The notes below the pieces were generated by a model. It did no database searches. It was not told the origin of the DNA and was given only the letters and a program-made list of their open reading frames with translations. From positions 1-64,000 of the forward strand of contig JAZKAS010000021.1 of assembly GCA_040389005.1 (NCBI GenBank): a stretch of 64,000 bases of DNA, read 5' to 3'. Position numbers and translations under genes: made by a program. Positions 43,526 through 52,236 of this stretch are shown here, piece by piece. The stretch comes from JAGOUN01 sp040389005. Lineage in GTDB: Bacteria; Pseudomonadota; Gammaproteobacteria; JAGOUN01. Every line of letters begins with the position of its first letter. Position 1 is the stretch's first letter.

Positions 43526-43527
43526 GC

Positions 43528-43662
43528 CTATACAGTCAGTTTATGTCTGCCTTTCGCACGACGACGAGCAAGCACATTGCGACCGTCTTTAGTTTTCATA
43601 CGTTCACGAAAACCGTGAGTACGTTTACGCTTTAAGGCGCTAGGTTGAAATGTTCTTTTCAT
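43528..43662 (-). CDS. rpmH: 50S ribosomal protein L34
   Basis: 44 residues: MKRTFQPSALKRKRTHGFRE, then KTKDGRNVLARRRAKGR and KLTV. Canonical L34 in length and sequence. First gene of the rpmH-rnpA-yidD-yidC series, reading away from the proposed origin. Confidence 0.97.
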   Translation of the reverse strand: MKRTFQPSALKRKRTHGFRERMKTKDGRNVLARRRAKGRHKLTV

Positions 43663-43698
43663 AATAAAGTCCTAGTAATTGAAAAAATTTGTTGTTGA

Positions 43699-43929
43699 TT
43701 AGTTGGGATTATACCCGCAACAGCTAAAACCATGAGCATTAGTTATAGTACAACTTGTGCTTGTACCAAACGTTCCCCCTTGAGTACCACACGTGTTAGT
43801 CTGTGTAGATAAAATACAAACCCCAGGAAGCGATCCATTCGTTGTGTCGCATGAAATCGATTGTACTTGTGACAGCGACAGCGAAGCAAAGCTCATAAGC
43901 AGACAAGATAATAATATTTTTGATTTCAT
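43699..43929 (-). CDS. Small secreted Cys-rich protein beside the origin
   Basis: 76 residues from MKSKILLSCLLMSFASLSLS (an alternative ATG lies five codons upstream). A clear signal peptide is followed by a mature part of about 53 residues with six cysteines and many Thr, Ser and Gly (for example CGTQGGTFGTSTSC and GFSCCGYNPN). It looks like a disulfide-rich exported peptide. No family recognised. It is inserted between rpmH and the DnaA boxes. Confidence 0.6.
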   Translation of the reverse strand: MKSKILLSCLLMSFASLSLSQVQSISCDTTNGSLPGVCILSTQTNTCGTQGGTFGTSTSCTITNAHGFSCCGYNPN

Positions 43930-43979
43930 ACTTTTTTTTTCCATCTTGTGTTATGTCGAGACTTTTGCGGCATGATAAT

Positions 43980-44288
43980 GTAATTAACATATTAATTCAA
44001 TTACTTTAAACAAATTAGCTTGTGTATAACTAAGCGAGTAAGAATGGTTATACCTGTCAGTATAACTGTATAAGAAACACGTAATGTAAAAAGCCACTTT
44101 TTTCAAAAAGTTATCCACAAGGCTTATTTTCATTTATTTTTAAGTTAAAAAATGTATAACTAATTGAATTATAAATATAAAATAGCTTTATCCACAGAAA
44201 ATAAGTCGTATAATCTTAATAATAATCCTATATATATACTTATATTATATTAGAATACTTAAAAAATTTAATTGAGTTAAAAAAACGA
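43980..44288. other. oriC: Proposed chromosomal replication origin (oriC)
   Basis: No gene. Three perfect DnaA boxes: TGTGTATAA (44021-44029, minus), TTATCCACA (44111-44119) and TTATCCACA (44188-44196), with weaker TTATAC-type sites near 44047 and 44151. To their right, 44200-44288 is almost pure A/T (ATATATATACTTATATTATA), a candidate unwinding element. Genes diverge from it: rpmH to gyrB leftwards, lptM-dapF rightwards. This combination supports oriC; GC skew would settle it. Confidence 0.8.
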
Positions 44289-44417
44289 ATGAAAATACTA
44301 TCTCTTACCGCCCTATTAGGTTTTTCTATTTTAATCGGCTTATCTGCGTGTGGACAAACAGGTCCGCTTTATCTCCCTGATAATCCATCTCATAAATCCA
44401 CTACGACAGGTAATTGA
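44289..44417 (+). CDS. lptM: LptM/YifL-like small lipoprotein
   Basis: 42 residues, MKILSLTALLGFSILIGLSA then the lipobox Cys and the family motif CGQTGPLYLPD. In E. coli LptM helps LptD oxidation and maturation at the outer membrane. It precedes dapF by 2 bp, the same order as yifL-dapF in E. coli. Confidence 0.85.
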   Translation: MKILSLTALLGFSILIGLSACGQTGPLYLPDNPSHKSTTTGN

Positions 44418-44419
44418 TC

Positions 44420-45256
44420 ATGGCTAATAATTTACTAAAATTTACTAAAATGCATGGATTAGGCAACGATTTTGCAGTATTTGATGCTATCTCGCAAAAA
44501 ATAGAATTTTCAACTCAAGTTATTCAAATGTTAGCAGATCGTCATTTTGGAATTGGATTTGATCAATTATTAACCATTGAGCCTGGTCAAGCGGGAGTAT
44601 CTGATTTTCATTACCGTATTTTTAACGCTGATGGTTCAGAATCTGGACAATGCGGCAATGGTGTAAGATGTGTCGCTCGATTTTTAATCGAAAAAAAACT
44701 AACCGATAAAAAAAATCTAAAACTTTCAGCCAAAGCCGGTATTATGGAGATTGAAGTTAATGATTTTGAAAATATTCGTGTGAATATGGGGTTGCCTTTA
44801 CTTGAACCTCATCAGATTCCCATGGAGATGCCTTACCGTGCAACACAATATGTATTAAGTCTTTTCGAAACCGAACAAAAAATTATGGCAGTATCGATGG
44901 GAAATCCCCACGCTGTTATTCGCGTTGACACTATTGAAACAGCACCTGTTGCAACATTAGGCGAACGTATTGGCCATCATGCTGCCTTTCCTGAAAGAAC
45001 CAATGTCGAATTTATGCAGATTATGAGTCGTAATAAAATAAAATTACGTGTGTATGAACGAGGTGCTGGAGAAACACTCGCCTGTGGAACCGGCGCCTGT
45101 GCCGCTGTGGTCGCAGGAATCATTAACCAATGGCTCGATAACCAGGTTGACGTTGAATTGCCTGGTGGTACCTTAAAAATCGAATGGCAAGGTGTTGGGC
45201 ACCCTGTAATGATGACAGGGCCGGCGGTAACTGTGTACGAAGGAGTTATTCGTTAA
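44420..45256 (+). CDS. dapF: Diaminopimelate epimerase
   Basis: Converts LL-DAP to meso-DAP for lysine and peptidoglycan. 278 residues from MANNLLKFTKMHGLGNDF. Both catalytic cysteines are present (ESGQCGNGVRCVARF and GETLACGTGACAAVV). A TTG two codons earlier is in frame, but ATG at 44420 matches the family. Confidence 0.96.
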   Translation: MANNLLKFTKMHGLGNDFAVFDAISQKIEFSTQVIQMLADRHFGIGFDQLLTIEPGQAGVSDFHYRIFNADGSESGQCGNGVRCVARFLIEKKLTDKKNLKLSAKAGIMEIEVNDFENIRVNMGLPLLEPHQIPMEMPYRATQYVLSLFETEQKIMAVSMGNPHAVIRVDTIETAPVATLGERIGHHAAFPERTNVEFMQIMSRNKIKLRVYERGAGETLACGTGACAAVVAGIINQWLDNQVDVELPGGTLKIEWQGVGHPVMMTGPAVTVYEGVIR

Positions 45257-45336
45257 TAGTAATTATGAAAATACAATTATTGACTTTACATAATGTTAAT
45301 CTCATAATTATAAAATTATAATTGCACAGAGAATAC

Positions 45337-46449
45337 ATGATGACCTCACTGTTTCCATTAGGCCTCGCCAGCGGGGAAGCTTTTTACGATAGAGTGACTG
45401 AACGCGCAATGCTAAAAAAAAGTATTGAAAATGGCAGACACACCGCCCTTATTGCTCCTCGACGTTTTGGAAAAACTTCTTTAATTAAAAAAGTATTAGA
45501 TGACAATAAAATACATTATATCTGGCTAGATTTTATGGCCATTACTTCGAAAGAAGAAGCGCAGCAACGATTTCTAAATCATATCAGTGAACTTATCGTT
45601 AAAATGGTTCATGGCCAAGAAGCATTACTAAAAAAAATGTTGCAGTATTTTACTAAATTTAAACCTGAGTTAACGTTAGGAATTCCTGGAATATTTAATG
45701 TGACATTTAAAATTGAAAAAATATCACATGCTGGAATTACTGATGCATTAGTGATGCTTGATCAGCTGGCACAAGATCATAAAATTCGCCTTGCTATTGT
45801 GTGTGATGAGTTTCAAGAAATTATTAATATAGATAAAGAAGCCACACTACAAGCTTCTATACGACATGCTGCTGAACGTTCACAAGCAATTACATATTTA
45901 TTCTCTGGAAGTAAACATAGACCTTTACGTAGATTATTTAGCGGAAAAGAAAATCCTTTATATGCATTATGTGAAATTTTTTCTTTAGAAAGAATTTCAG
46001 AAGAAGATTATCGAGATTATTTACAAAAAGAAGCAAAAAATAAATGGGAACAACCACTCAGTGAAGAAATTCTAAAAAAAATATTTTCATTTACAGATTA
46101 CTATCCAAAATATATTAATGCGCTCTGTGCTAAATTATGGTTTAGCGATGAAAAACCAACACCAGAATTAATCGATAAATTATGGGAAAATTATATTTTT
46201 TCTAAAAAAACTGATATTGTAGAAGAACTTAATGATCTCACATTAAACCAACGTAAATTATTACGCTATCTATGTTATTATCCAACACGTTCACCTTATA
46301 GCCATGAAACATCAAAAAATTCTGGCTTATCAGTTTCTACAATTCAAACTTCTTTACCGATATTATTAGATAAAGATTTTGTATTAGAAATAGAAGGAAG
46401 TTATCGAGTGCTTGATCCTACGTTTAAGTATTATTTTGAAAAATTTTGA
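45337..46449 (+). CDS. AAA ATPase of the archaeal-type (ATPase_2) group
   Basis: 371 residues from MMTSLFPLGLASGEAF (AGAGA before it; the frame extends to a TTG at 45322). Walker A APRRFGKTSLIKK, Walker B LAIVCDEFQEI, and the sensor segment YLFSGSKHRPL. A winged-helix-like C-terminus (LTLNQRKLLRYLCYYPT, KDFVLEIEGSYRVLDPTFKYY) is usual in the group. No attached nuclease domain. Function unknown. Ends one base before the hemW stop on the other strand. Confidence 0.82.
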   Translation: MMTSLFPLGLASGEAFYDRVTERAMLKKSIENGRHTALIAPRRFGKTSLIKKVLDDNKIHYIWLDFMAITSKEEAQQRFLNHISELIVKMVHGQEALLKKMLQYFTKFKPELTLGIPGIFNVTFKIEKISHAGITDALVMLDQLAQDHKIRLAIVCDEFQEIINIDKEATLQASIRHAAERSQAITYLFSGSKHRPLRRLFSGKENPLYALCEIFSLERISEEDYRDYLQKEAKNKWEQPLSEEILKKIFSFTDYYPKYINALCAKLWFSDEKPTPELIDKLWENYIFSKKTDIVEELNDLTLNQRKLLRYLCYYPTRSPYSHETSKNSGLSVSTIQTSLPILLDKDFVLEIEGSYRVLDPTFKYYFEKF

Positions 46450-47598
46450 TTAGTTATTTTCTAAAAAAATTCTACACAAATCATTTAAATATTTTTTTCC
46501 AAGATCCGTCGTTTCAATAAAAGGTTTATCTTTCAATAAGCCTTTTTTAATAGCTAATGAAAAAGGAATTTTCAAAACTTTGCGATTTAATCCAGTGCTA
46601 GCTTCGAATGTTTCAAAAGCAACCGGTTCAAATAACCGTAATGCATTGAGCATAAATTCAAAAATAATATCAGATTCTTGAATAATAATTTTATTAGAAA
46701 AAAAAGATTCGTCTTTTTTCATATAAGAATACGGTGATTTATGATTCCAATGACGAGTGATTTTATTATCGATAGTCAGCTTACTATGCGCGCCAGCACC
46801 TATTCCTAAATAATCACCAAATAACCAATAATTTTTATTATGACGCGATTGTTTTTCATTCAACGCATAGGCTGAAATTTCATAGCGCTTTAAATGATTA
46901 TTTTCTAATAATTGAAGCCCTTGTTGTTCAATCATTTCAAGCGTTTCTTCATCAGGAAGATGAGGCGTATGCTTATAAAAATAGGTATTTGGCTCTATGG
47001 TGAGTTGATACCACGATAAATGGGTTGGATGATAGTTTATCGCTTGGTTTAAATCATATAACGCATCTTCAAGTGATTGATTGGGTAATCCATGCATAAT
47101 ATCAATATTAAAGTTAGTGAATCCTGCTTTTTTTATAGCATCAATGGCGGTATGGGCTTCAACATCATTATGAATTCTTCCCAAGGTTTTTAATTTATCT
47201 GCTTGAAAACTTTGAATGCCTAAAGAAATGCGATTAATACCAATGTCAAAATAGTGTTTAAATCGCGTTTGTTCGACTGTTCCCGGATTAGCTTCTAATG
47301 TAATTTCACAATTTTCTGAAAATTTTATTTTAGATTGAATTGTTTTTAGCAATCGATCTAAACTTTTAGCAGAAAATAAACTCGGTGTTCCACCACCAAA
47401 AAATATACTGCTGATTTCTCGATTTTGAATAGAAGATAAATGTGAATTAAAATCTTCAATTAAACAATCAATATACGCATCTTCAGGAAGTTCACCTTTC
47501 ATTTCGTGCGAATTAAAATCACAATAAGGGCATTTTTTTACGCACCATGGAAGATGAATGTACAAAGAAAGTATACTTGTCATAGTGTTTTTTGGCAT
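46450..47598 (-). CDS. hemW: Radical SAM protein HemW (heme chaperone-type)
   Basis: 382 residues. CX3CX2C cluster at C19, C23 and C26 (LPWCVKKCPYCDF), SIFFGGGTPSLF, ITLEANPGTVE, RISLGIQSFQ and IDIMHGLPNQ. Formerly annotated as oxygen-independent coproporphyrinogen oxidase; HemW proteins bind heme and lack the residues of HemN. In many gammaproteobacteria it pairs with rdgB, which is 1.7 kb away here. Confidence 0.92.
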   Translation of the reverse strand: MPKNTMTSILSLYIHLPWCVKKCPYCDFNSHEMKGELPEDAYIDCLIEDFNSHLSSIQNREISSIFFGGGTPSLFSAKSLDRLLKTIQSKIKFSENCEITLEANPGTVEQTRFKHYFDIGINRISLGIQSFQADKLKTLGRIHNDVEAHTAIDAIKKAGFTNFNIDIMHGLPNQSLEDALYDLNQAINYHPTHLSWYQLTIEPNTYFYKHTPHLPDEETLEMIEQQGLQLLENNHLKRYEISAYALNEKQSRHNKNYWLFGDYLGIGAGAHSKLTIDNKITRHWNHKSPYSYMKKDESFFSNKIIIQESDIIFEFMLNALRLFEPVAFETFEASTGLNRKVLKIPFSLAIKKGLLKDKPFIETTDLGKKYLNDLCRIFLENN

Positions 47599-47653
47599 TA
47601 TTCTAAAAATCGTATAGAATAAGATAAGTTTTGAATCAAATACAGAGGATTCT

Positions 47654-48646
47654 ATGATTAAAAAACGTATAAAAGTCGCTGTCAGCGGGGCTGCAGGTCA
47701 AATTAGCTATGCCTTATTATTCAGAATAGCAGCTGGAGATATGTTTGGCCCAGACGTAGAAATTGAATTGCAATTGCTTGAATTAGAAGTTGCGATGCCT
47801 TTGTTACAAGCAACAGCGATGGAATTGGATGATTGCGCATTTCCGTTATTAAAGAAAATTACGATGACTTCAGATATTCGAACGGCGATGAATGGTGCGA
47901 ATTTTGTATTATTAGTCGGTGCGATGCCGCGTAAAGATGGTATGGAACGTTCAGATCTCCTCAAAATTAATGGTGGTATTTTTGGCCCTCAAGGCAAAGC
48001 AATTAATGATGTCGCAGCGAAAGATGTCAAAGTGTTTGTGGTTGGAAATCCGTGTAATACGAACTGTTTGATTGCGATGCACGCAGCGCCAGATGTTCCA
48101 AAAGAACAATTTTTTGCAATGACTGCGCTTGATGAAAATCGTGCGAAACGTCAGCTTGCCTATAAAGCCGGTGTTGATGTTACTGAAGTCACCCAAATGA
48201 TTATTTGGGGAAATCATTCACAAAATCAATATCCTGATTTTTATAACGCGAAAATTAACGGAAAACCTGCAACCGATGTGATTACCGATATCGCTTGGTT
48301 GAAAGATGAATTTGTGCCTATGATTCAAAAACGTGGTGCCACCGTGATTAAAGCACGGGGTTCATCTTCGGCAGCATCGGCTGCAAATGCAGTGGTCGAT
48401 GGTATTCGTCGCATTGTGTTTGATACACCTGAAAATGAAATCGTTTCCATGTCTGTGTGTTCAAAAGGCGAATATGGCGTTGATGAAGGATTAATTTTTT
48501 CATTTCCTTGTCGCGTAGTTCATGGTCAATTAAAAGTGTTAACGCATTTTGAATTGAACGAATTTGGTCGCGCTAAATTTCAATTAGTCTTGGATGAACT
48601 GAAACAAGAATATCATGCCGTAAAGGAACTTGGCTTAATTAAATAG
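47654..48646 (+). CDS. mdh: Malate dehydrogenase (type 2, cytosolic-like)
   Basis: Interconverts malate and oxaloacetate in the TCA cycle. 330 residues. NAD site VAVSGAAGQISYALLFRI, substrate Arg regions GAMPRKDGMERSDLL and NRAKRQLA, catalytic His in IIWGNHSQNQYPD. This is the type shared by Legionella/Coxiella rather than the enterobacterial Mdh. AGAGGATT before the ATG. Confidence 0.95.
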   Translation: MIKKRIKVAVSGAAGQISYALLFRIAAGDMFGPDVEIELQLLELEVAMPLLQATAMELDDCAFPLLKKITMTSDIRTAMNGANFVLLVGAMPRKDGMERSDLLKINGGIFGPQGKAINDVAAKDVKVFVVGNPCNTNCLIAMHAAPDVPKEQFFAMTALDENRAKRQLAYKAGVDVTEVTQMIIWGNHSQNQYPDFYNAKINGKPATDVITDIAWLKDEFVPMIQKRGATVIKARGSSSAASAANAVVDGIRRIVFDTPENEIVSMSVCSKGEYGVDEGLIFSFPCRVVHGQLKVLTHFELNEFGRAKFQLVLDELKQEYHAVKELGLIK

Positions 48647-48655
48647 TTTAACTCT

Positions 48656-49270
48656 ATGAAAAAAAGCACCTTTTTACTAGGGCTCATGCTCGTCTCGACG
48701 CTTTTGTTGACGGCATGCGCCCCTAAGCCGCCTAAAAACCAAGATAATATTTGTGAAATATTTCGTGAATATCCTGAATGGTTTTGGGCTGCACAAGCTT
48801 CTCAAGCACAATGGGGTATTCCTATGAGTGTTCAGATGGCGATTATTTATCAAGAATCCCATTTTCAAGGGACCGCCAAACCTGCGCGACAAAAAGTTTT
48901 TTGGGTTATTCCGGGCGCACGCCCGAGTACCGCGTATGGATATTCGCAAGCGTTGGATGGTACGTGGAGCGAATATCAAACAGAATTAGGTAAAGGTGGT
49001 TATCGCAGTGATTTTGCAAGCGCCATTGATTTTTTAGGATGGTATTGCGCGCGTGCGCATAAACGCGCAGGTATTTCAGTCACGAATGCTTATGCCTTAT
49101 ATCTTGCTTATCATGAAGGGATTGGTGGGTACACGCGCGGTGTTTATAAAAATCAACAATGGCTGATTACTATTGCAAAACGCGTACAACATCAATCCGA
49201 TCTTTATCATAAACAAATTTTGCAATGCCAACATTCGTTGCCCAAAAAATCGCAATGGAATATTTTTTAA
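48656..49270 (+). CDS. SLT-like transglycosylase lipoprotein
   Basis: 204 residues. Lipobox LLTAC, then an SLT-like fold with the catalytic Glu in AIIYQESHF, GYSQALDGTWSEYQ and LYLAYHEGIGGYTRGVY. Expected to cleave peptidoglycan from the outer-membrane side. It lies 9 bp after mdh, and its stop directly abuts the rdgB start codon. Confidence 0.88.
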   Translation: MKKSTFLLGLMLVSTLLLTACAPKPPKNQDNICEIFREYPEWFWAAQASQAQWGIPMSVQMAIIYQESHFQGTAKPARQKVFWVIPGARPSTAYGYSQALDGTWSEYQTELGKGGYRSDFASAIDFLGWYCARAHKRAGISVTNAYALYLAYHEGIGGYTRGVYKNQQWLITIAKRVQHQSDLYHKQILQCQHSLPKKSQWNIF

Positions 49271-49867
49271 ATGAAAATAGTTTTAGCAAGCCATAACAAA
49301 GGAAAACTGGAAGAATTTCGGCATCTTTTTTCTAATACTCACTATGAAATGTTATCGCTTGCCGATTATTGCCCAGAAGAAGCTGATGAAACCGGTTTAA
49401 CTTTTATTGAAAATGCGATTATCAAAGCCCGATACGGTTGTGAAAAAACAGGATTACCGTGCATTGCGGACGATTCAGGCATTGTGGTTCCTGCGTTAAA
49501 TGGCGCGCCTGGCATTTATTCGGCACGTTATGCCGGTGAACATGGCAATGGCGCCGCGAATATTGAAAAATTAATTTATGAAATGCGTGATATTGAAGAA
49601 GAAAATCGCCATGCCTATTTTCAATGTGTTTTAGTATTTATGAAAAATGTCAATGATCCTGCACCGATTATCGCAGAAGGTCGATTGCATGGAAAAATCA
49701 CGCAACAAAAAATCGGTGAACACGGTTTTGGTTATGATCCTGTGATGTTTTTACCTGAAAAAAATTGTACGGTTGCAGAATTGAGTTTTGAAGAAAAAAA
49801 TCAAATTAGCCATCGGGCGGTTGCCATGCAAATATTAGTTAAACAATTATCAAATTTTGTATTTTAA
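49271..49867 (+). CDS. rdgB: XTP/dITP pyrophosphatase (Ham1/RdgB)
   Basis: Removes non-canonical purine nucleotides. 198 residues: MKIVLASHNKGKLEEF, ETGLTFIENAIIKAR, CIADDSGIVVPAL, GAPGIYSARYAG, GYDPVMFLPE and KNQISHRAVAM. A degenerate copy of its bases 49742-49811 recurs at 52766-52834. Confidence 0.96.
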   Translation: MKIVLASHNKGKLEEFRHLFSNTHYEMLSLADYCPEEADETGLTFIENAIIKARYGCEKTGLPCIADDSGIVVPALNGAPGIYSARYAGEHGNGAANIEKLIYEMRDIEEENRHAYFQCVLVFMKNVNDPAPIIAEGRLHGKITQQKIGEHGFGYDPVMFLPEKNCTVAELSFEEKNQISHRAVAMQILVKQLSNFVF

Positions 49868-49964
49868 AGTAACACTTGCTACGATCAATGCGTACTTGCG
49901 TTAAATTATTCAACTATCTACAATAGAGACTCATCCATAATTTTTGTAATAGGGAAAATAAATA

Positions 49965-50177
49965 ATGGCAATAAGTAATCGTTTAAGTTATTTACAGGCT
50001 CATCGAGCCAATAAAACTGAAAAACCACTGGAGCAATTAAAGGAATCAGGCGATTTACAGAGACTCGCAGTTGTAGCCGCTACTTTAACAGCTGGATTTT
50101 TGGCCGTACCTATCGATGCGAATGCCTGCCCAGAATGTACGAGCGGTGGTGGTGATTGCACGACGGCCAGTTGTTAA
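49965..50177 (+). CDS. Small secreted peptide precursor, Cys-rich C-terminus
   Basis: 70 residues. A polar leader (residues 1-33, LEQLKESGDLQRL) is followed by a hydrophobic stretch ending in AVPIDANA and then a 16-residue tail CPECTSGGGDCTTASC with four cysteines. It can be read as a leader plus secretion signal with an AXA cleavage site, releasing a short Cys/Thr/Ser/Gly peptide, the shape of a RiPP precursor or a secreted mini-protein. No modification enzyme is recognisable nearby. AGGGAAAA precedes the ATG. First gene of a three-gene series. Confidence 0.65.
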   Translation: MAISNRLSYLQAHRANKTEKPLEQLKESGDLQRLAVVAATLTAGFLAVPIDANACPECTSGGGDCTTASC

Positions 50178-50199
50178 TGATTTAAAAAAAGGAAAAATA

Positions 50200-50646
50200 A
50201 TGTTATCAAAATTGAAAGCGGGTATATTGTTTGTTTTTTTATCATATTCATGTTCAGCAGCTATAGCTGCCGCTGATTGGAGTATGGATATTTCTTTTAG
50301 TAATATTCATGCTATTTCACACAATGTTTCAAACTCGCAATGTGAAGCTTTATTCCAACCCTTTCGAGTAACGGAAAAAGCAATTGCTAATATTAAGCAA
50401 GAACCGATTGCAGTATCATCTTCTAATGAGATTATTTCTTTATACCGACCTTCTTCTTCTAAAGATAATCAATCTGAACCAAAAAAATTTGGTTTTTGGC
50501 AAGGCATGAGTAATATTAGTTTAGATGGCGGAAAAACTTTTTTAAAAGTATCTTTTTCTACACTGAAAGATCCAATAACAAAAGAATTCACTATTATTAT
50601 TCCTGATTATTGCAAAGCTAATTATGTTGCACATAAAACTTCGTAA
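50200..50646 (+). CDS. Secreted/periplasmic protein of unknown function
   Basis: 148 residues from MLSKLKAGILFVFLSYSCSA, a signal peptide ending near AAIAA-ADW. The mature part has two cysteines and no family that I recognise. AGGAAAAATA precedes this ATG; a longer frame begins inside the preceding gene and is not used. The stop overlaps the next start (TAATG). Confidence 0.6.
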   Translation: MLSKLKAGILFVFLSYSCSAAIAAADWSMDISFSNIHAISHNVSNSQCEALFQPFRVTEKAIANIKQEPIAVSSSNEIISLYRPSSSKDNQSEPKKFGFWQGMSNISLDGGKTFLKVSFSTLKDPITKEFTIIIPDYCKANYVAHKTS

Positions 50647-51131
50647 TGATTGAATTATCTCCTGAGAAGATTAAAATTTTATCTCATCCTTACTATGCGG
50701 AAACGTTTAAGGAGGATGAGATTTCTCTAGAACGTTACTTTATAGAACCAGGCAAAAAAATTATTGCTACTATACGAATTTGTAAATCAGCTTTTGATAA
50801 AAATGAAAAAACAAAAAAATATTTATCAGGACTTTTAGCTACACGATGTATACACCAAATTTGGTTTACCTATTTAGCTTGGGCTTACAAAAAGGATGAA
50901 ATAAATTTTTACCCTCGTGAGTTTTCGTTGCGATTTAAAAAATTTATTACACAGAGAATATTTATAGTTATTTTAAATATCAAACATAAAACCTCTAAAT
51001 CAGGAAAAACAATATTTAAATTAACAGCGGACTTTGATAATGGAAAATTAACTGGATCAACTACTATGTTAGGTGTTCCAAAAAACAATGGAGAATGTTA
51101 CAGCACTGATTTTATGCTTTTTAAGACATAG
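50646..51131 (+). CDS. FcoT-like hotdog-fold thioesterase (tentative)
   Basis: 161 residues. The middle and C-terminal pattern (KYLSGLLATRCIHQIWFTYLA, FSLRFKKFITQR, FKLTADFDNGKLTGSTTML) resembles the FcoT group of hotdog acyl-CoA thioesterases by eye: a helix following a strand, an RF-K arginine-rich turn, and a final glycine-rich strand. Assignment is from pattern memory and needs a profile search. Cotranslated with the secreted protein upstream. Confidence 0.45.
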   Translation: MIELSPEKIKILSHPYYAETFKEDEISLERYFIEPGKKIIATIRICKSAFDKNEKTKKYLSGLLATRCIHQIWFTYLAWAYKKDEINFYPREFSLRFKKFITQRIFIVILNIKHKTSKSGKTIFKLTADFDNGKLTGSTTMLGVPKNNGECYSTDFMLFKT

Positions 51132-51147
51132 ATTTTTTAAGCGATAT

Positions 51148-52236
51148 TTAGGAATTTTCTTCTATTTTTTTTAGTAAAAATTCATAGCGGTGACTGATGT
51201 AATTCTCAGAAAAAACATCTTCTAGAATTGGCGGATGAGCTAACAAAAAATCAGCCATAAGCTCAGCAATTTCTTTCGCAGATAAAACATCTTGAGAAGC
51301 TTGTAAATCAGCATTCGGTAGTTTTTCATAAAATAAAAGCCCGTGTTCTCTTTTTAAATAGAGTTGGGCAATTTTTTCATCTAGTGCTTTTGTTTGATTA
51401 ATTAGCCTCATACGTTGTTCGTATGAAAGCAAAGACCCTTCTTTTTTATTATCCGTATTTTTTTGAGCTAAAAACTTTAACTGTCTATTTACTTTTCTTG
51501 GCATAATAAAGTAATTGCGATTACATAAAGCTTGAGAAAGTAATCTATTAAAATGAATAAATTTAATAGGCACGCTAGGATTAAAGTTTTGTTCTATATT
51601 TTTAAAGTTGGCGTTATATTTGATATTAAGAGTCGCCATAAAATCATCTGTAATATTTTGGTTTTCTAACTGTCCTTTTTCATAAGGGCGAATAATAATA
51701 TTTTTATTCCCAAGTATCTCTGCCGCATCATGGATTATTTTATAACGATTTAGATATAACTTTTCAAAATTTTTATTAATATGTTCATCTATAGAAAGAT
51801 GCTGAGATCCATTTACAGTAAGTTCACTATAAAACGATTCAACAAAATGATCCATGCGCCTGAAATAAGCAATTACAACAACATTAAAATCTTTTAAAAA
51901 ATAAGGTAGAAGTTTGTCAAGACCATAGATAAAAGATTCATGGCTTAATATAATGTTGGAAGTGGTTACTTTTTTAAGAGATTGATAAAAAAAATCATTC
52001 ATAATGGATAAACGCTGAGTATTTATTTGCGTATAATTCCATTTTATTTGGGAATTTAATTGAGTAGCTAAAACTTTTTCTAAAAATAGAAAATGATGAT
52101 TGGTTTGTCCAGACAGACAAATAGGATAGGAAAAATCTTGCTCTTTTAGAGCAGTTTGATTTGCAGCTAAAAATTTTTGAAGCGAAGAAGAGCCTGTTTT
52201 TGGATGGCCAACATGTAGATAGATGGTTTTTTTCAT
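51148..52236 (-). CDS. Sulfotransferase-like protein
   Basis: 362 residues. The 5'-phosphosulfate loop is near the N-terminus (LHVGHPKTGSSSLQKFLAAN), and the 3'-phosphate region follows (NIILSHESFIY and VVIAYFRRMDHFVESFYSEL). These are the PAPS-binding signatures of the sulfotransferase superfamily. The acceptor is unknown; surface glycans are a reasonable guess. Its start overlaps the preceding gene (ATGA). Confidence 0.82.
   Translation of the reverse strand: MKKTIYLHVGHPKTGSSSLQKFLAANQTALKEQDFSYPICLSGQTNHHFLFLEKVLATQLNSQIKWNYTQINTQRLSIMNDFFYQSLKKVTTSNIILSHESFIYGLDKLLPYFLKDFNVVVIAYFRRMDHFVESFYSELTVNGSQHLSIDEHINKNFEKLYLNRYKIIHDAAEILGNKNIIIRPYEKGQLENQNITDDFMATLNIKYNANFKNIEQNFNPSVPIKFIHFNRLLSQALCNRNYFIMPRKVNRQLKFLAQKNTDNKKEGSLLSYEQRMRLINQTKALDEKIAQLYLKREHGLLFYEKLPNADLQASQDVLSAKEIAELMADFLLAHPPILEDVFSENYISHRYEFLLKKIEENS

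Noticed and set aside
43796..43990. 64-codon minus frame overlapping the Cys-rich gene and the origin edge
   Set aside because: The alternative frame has a real signal peptide; this one does not and would run into the DnaA-box region.
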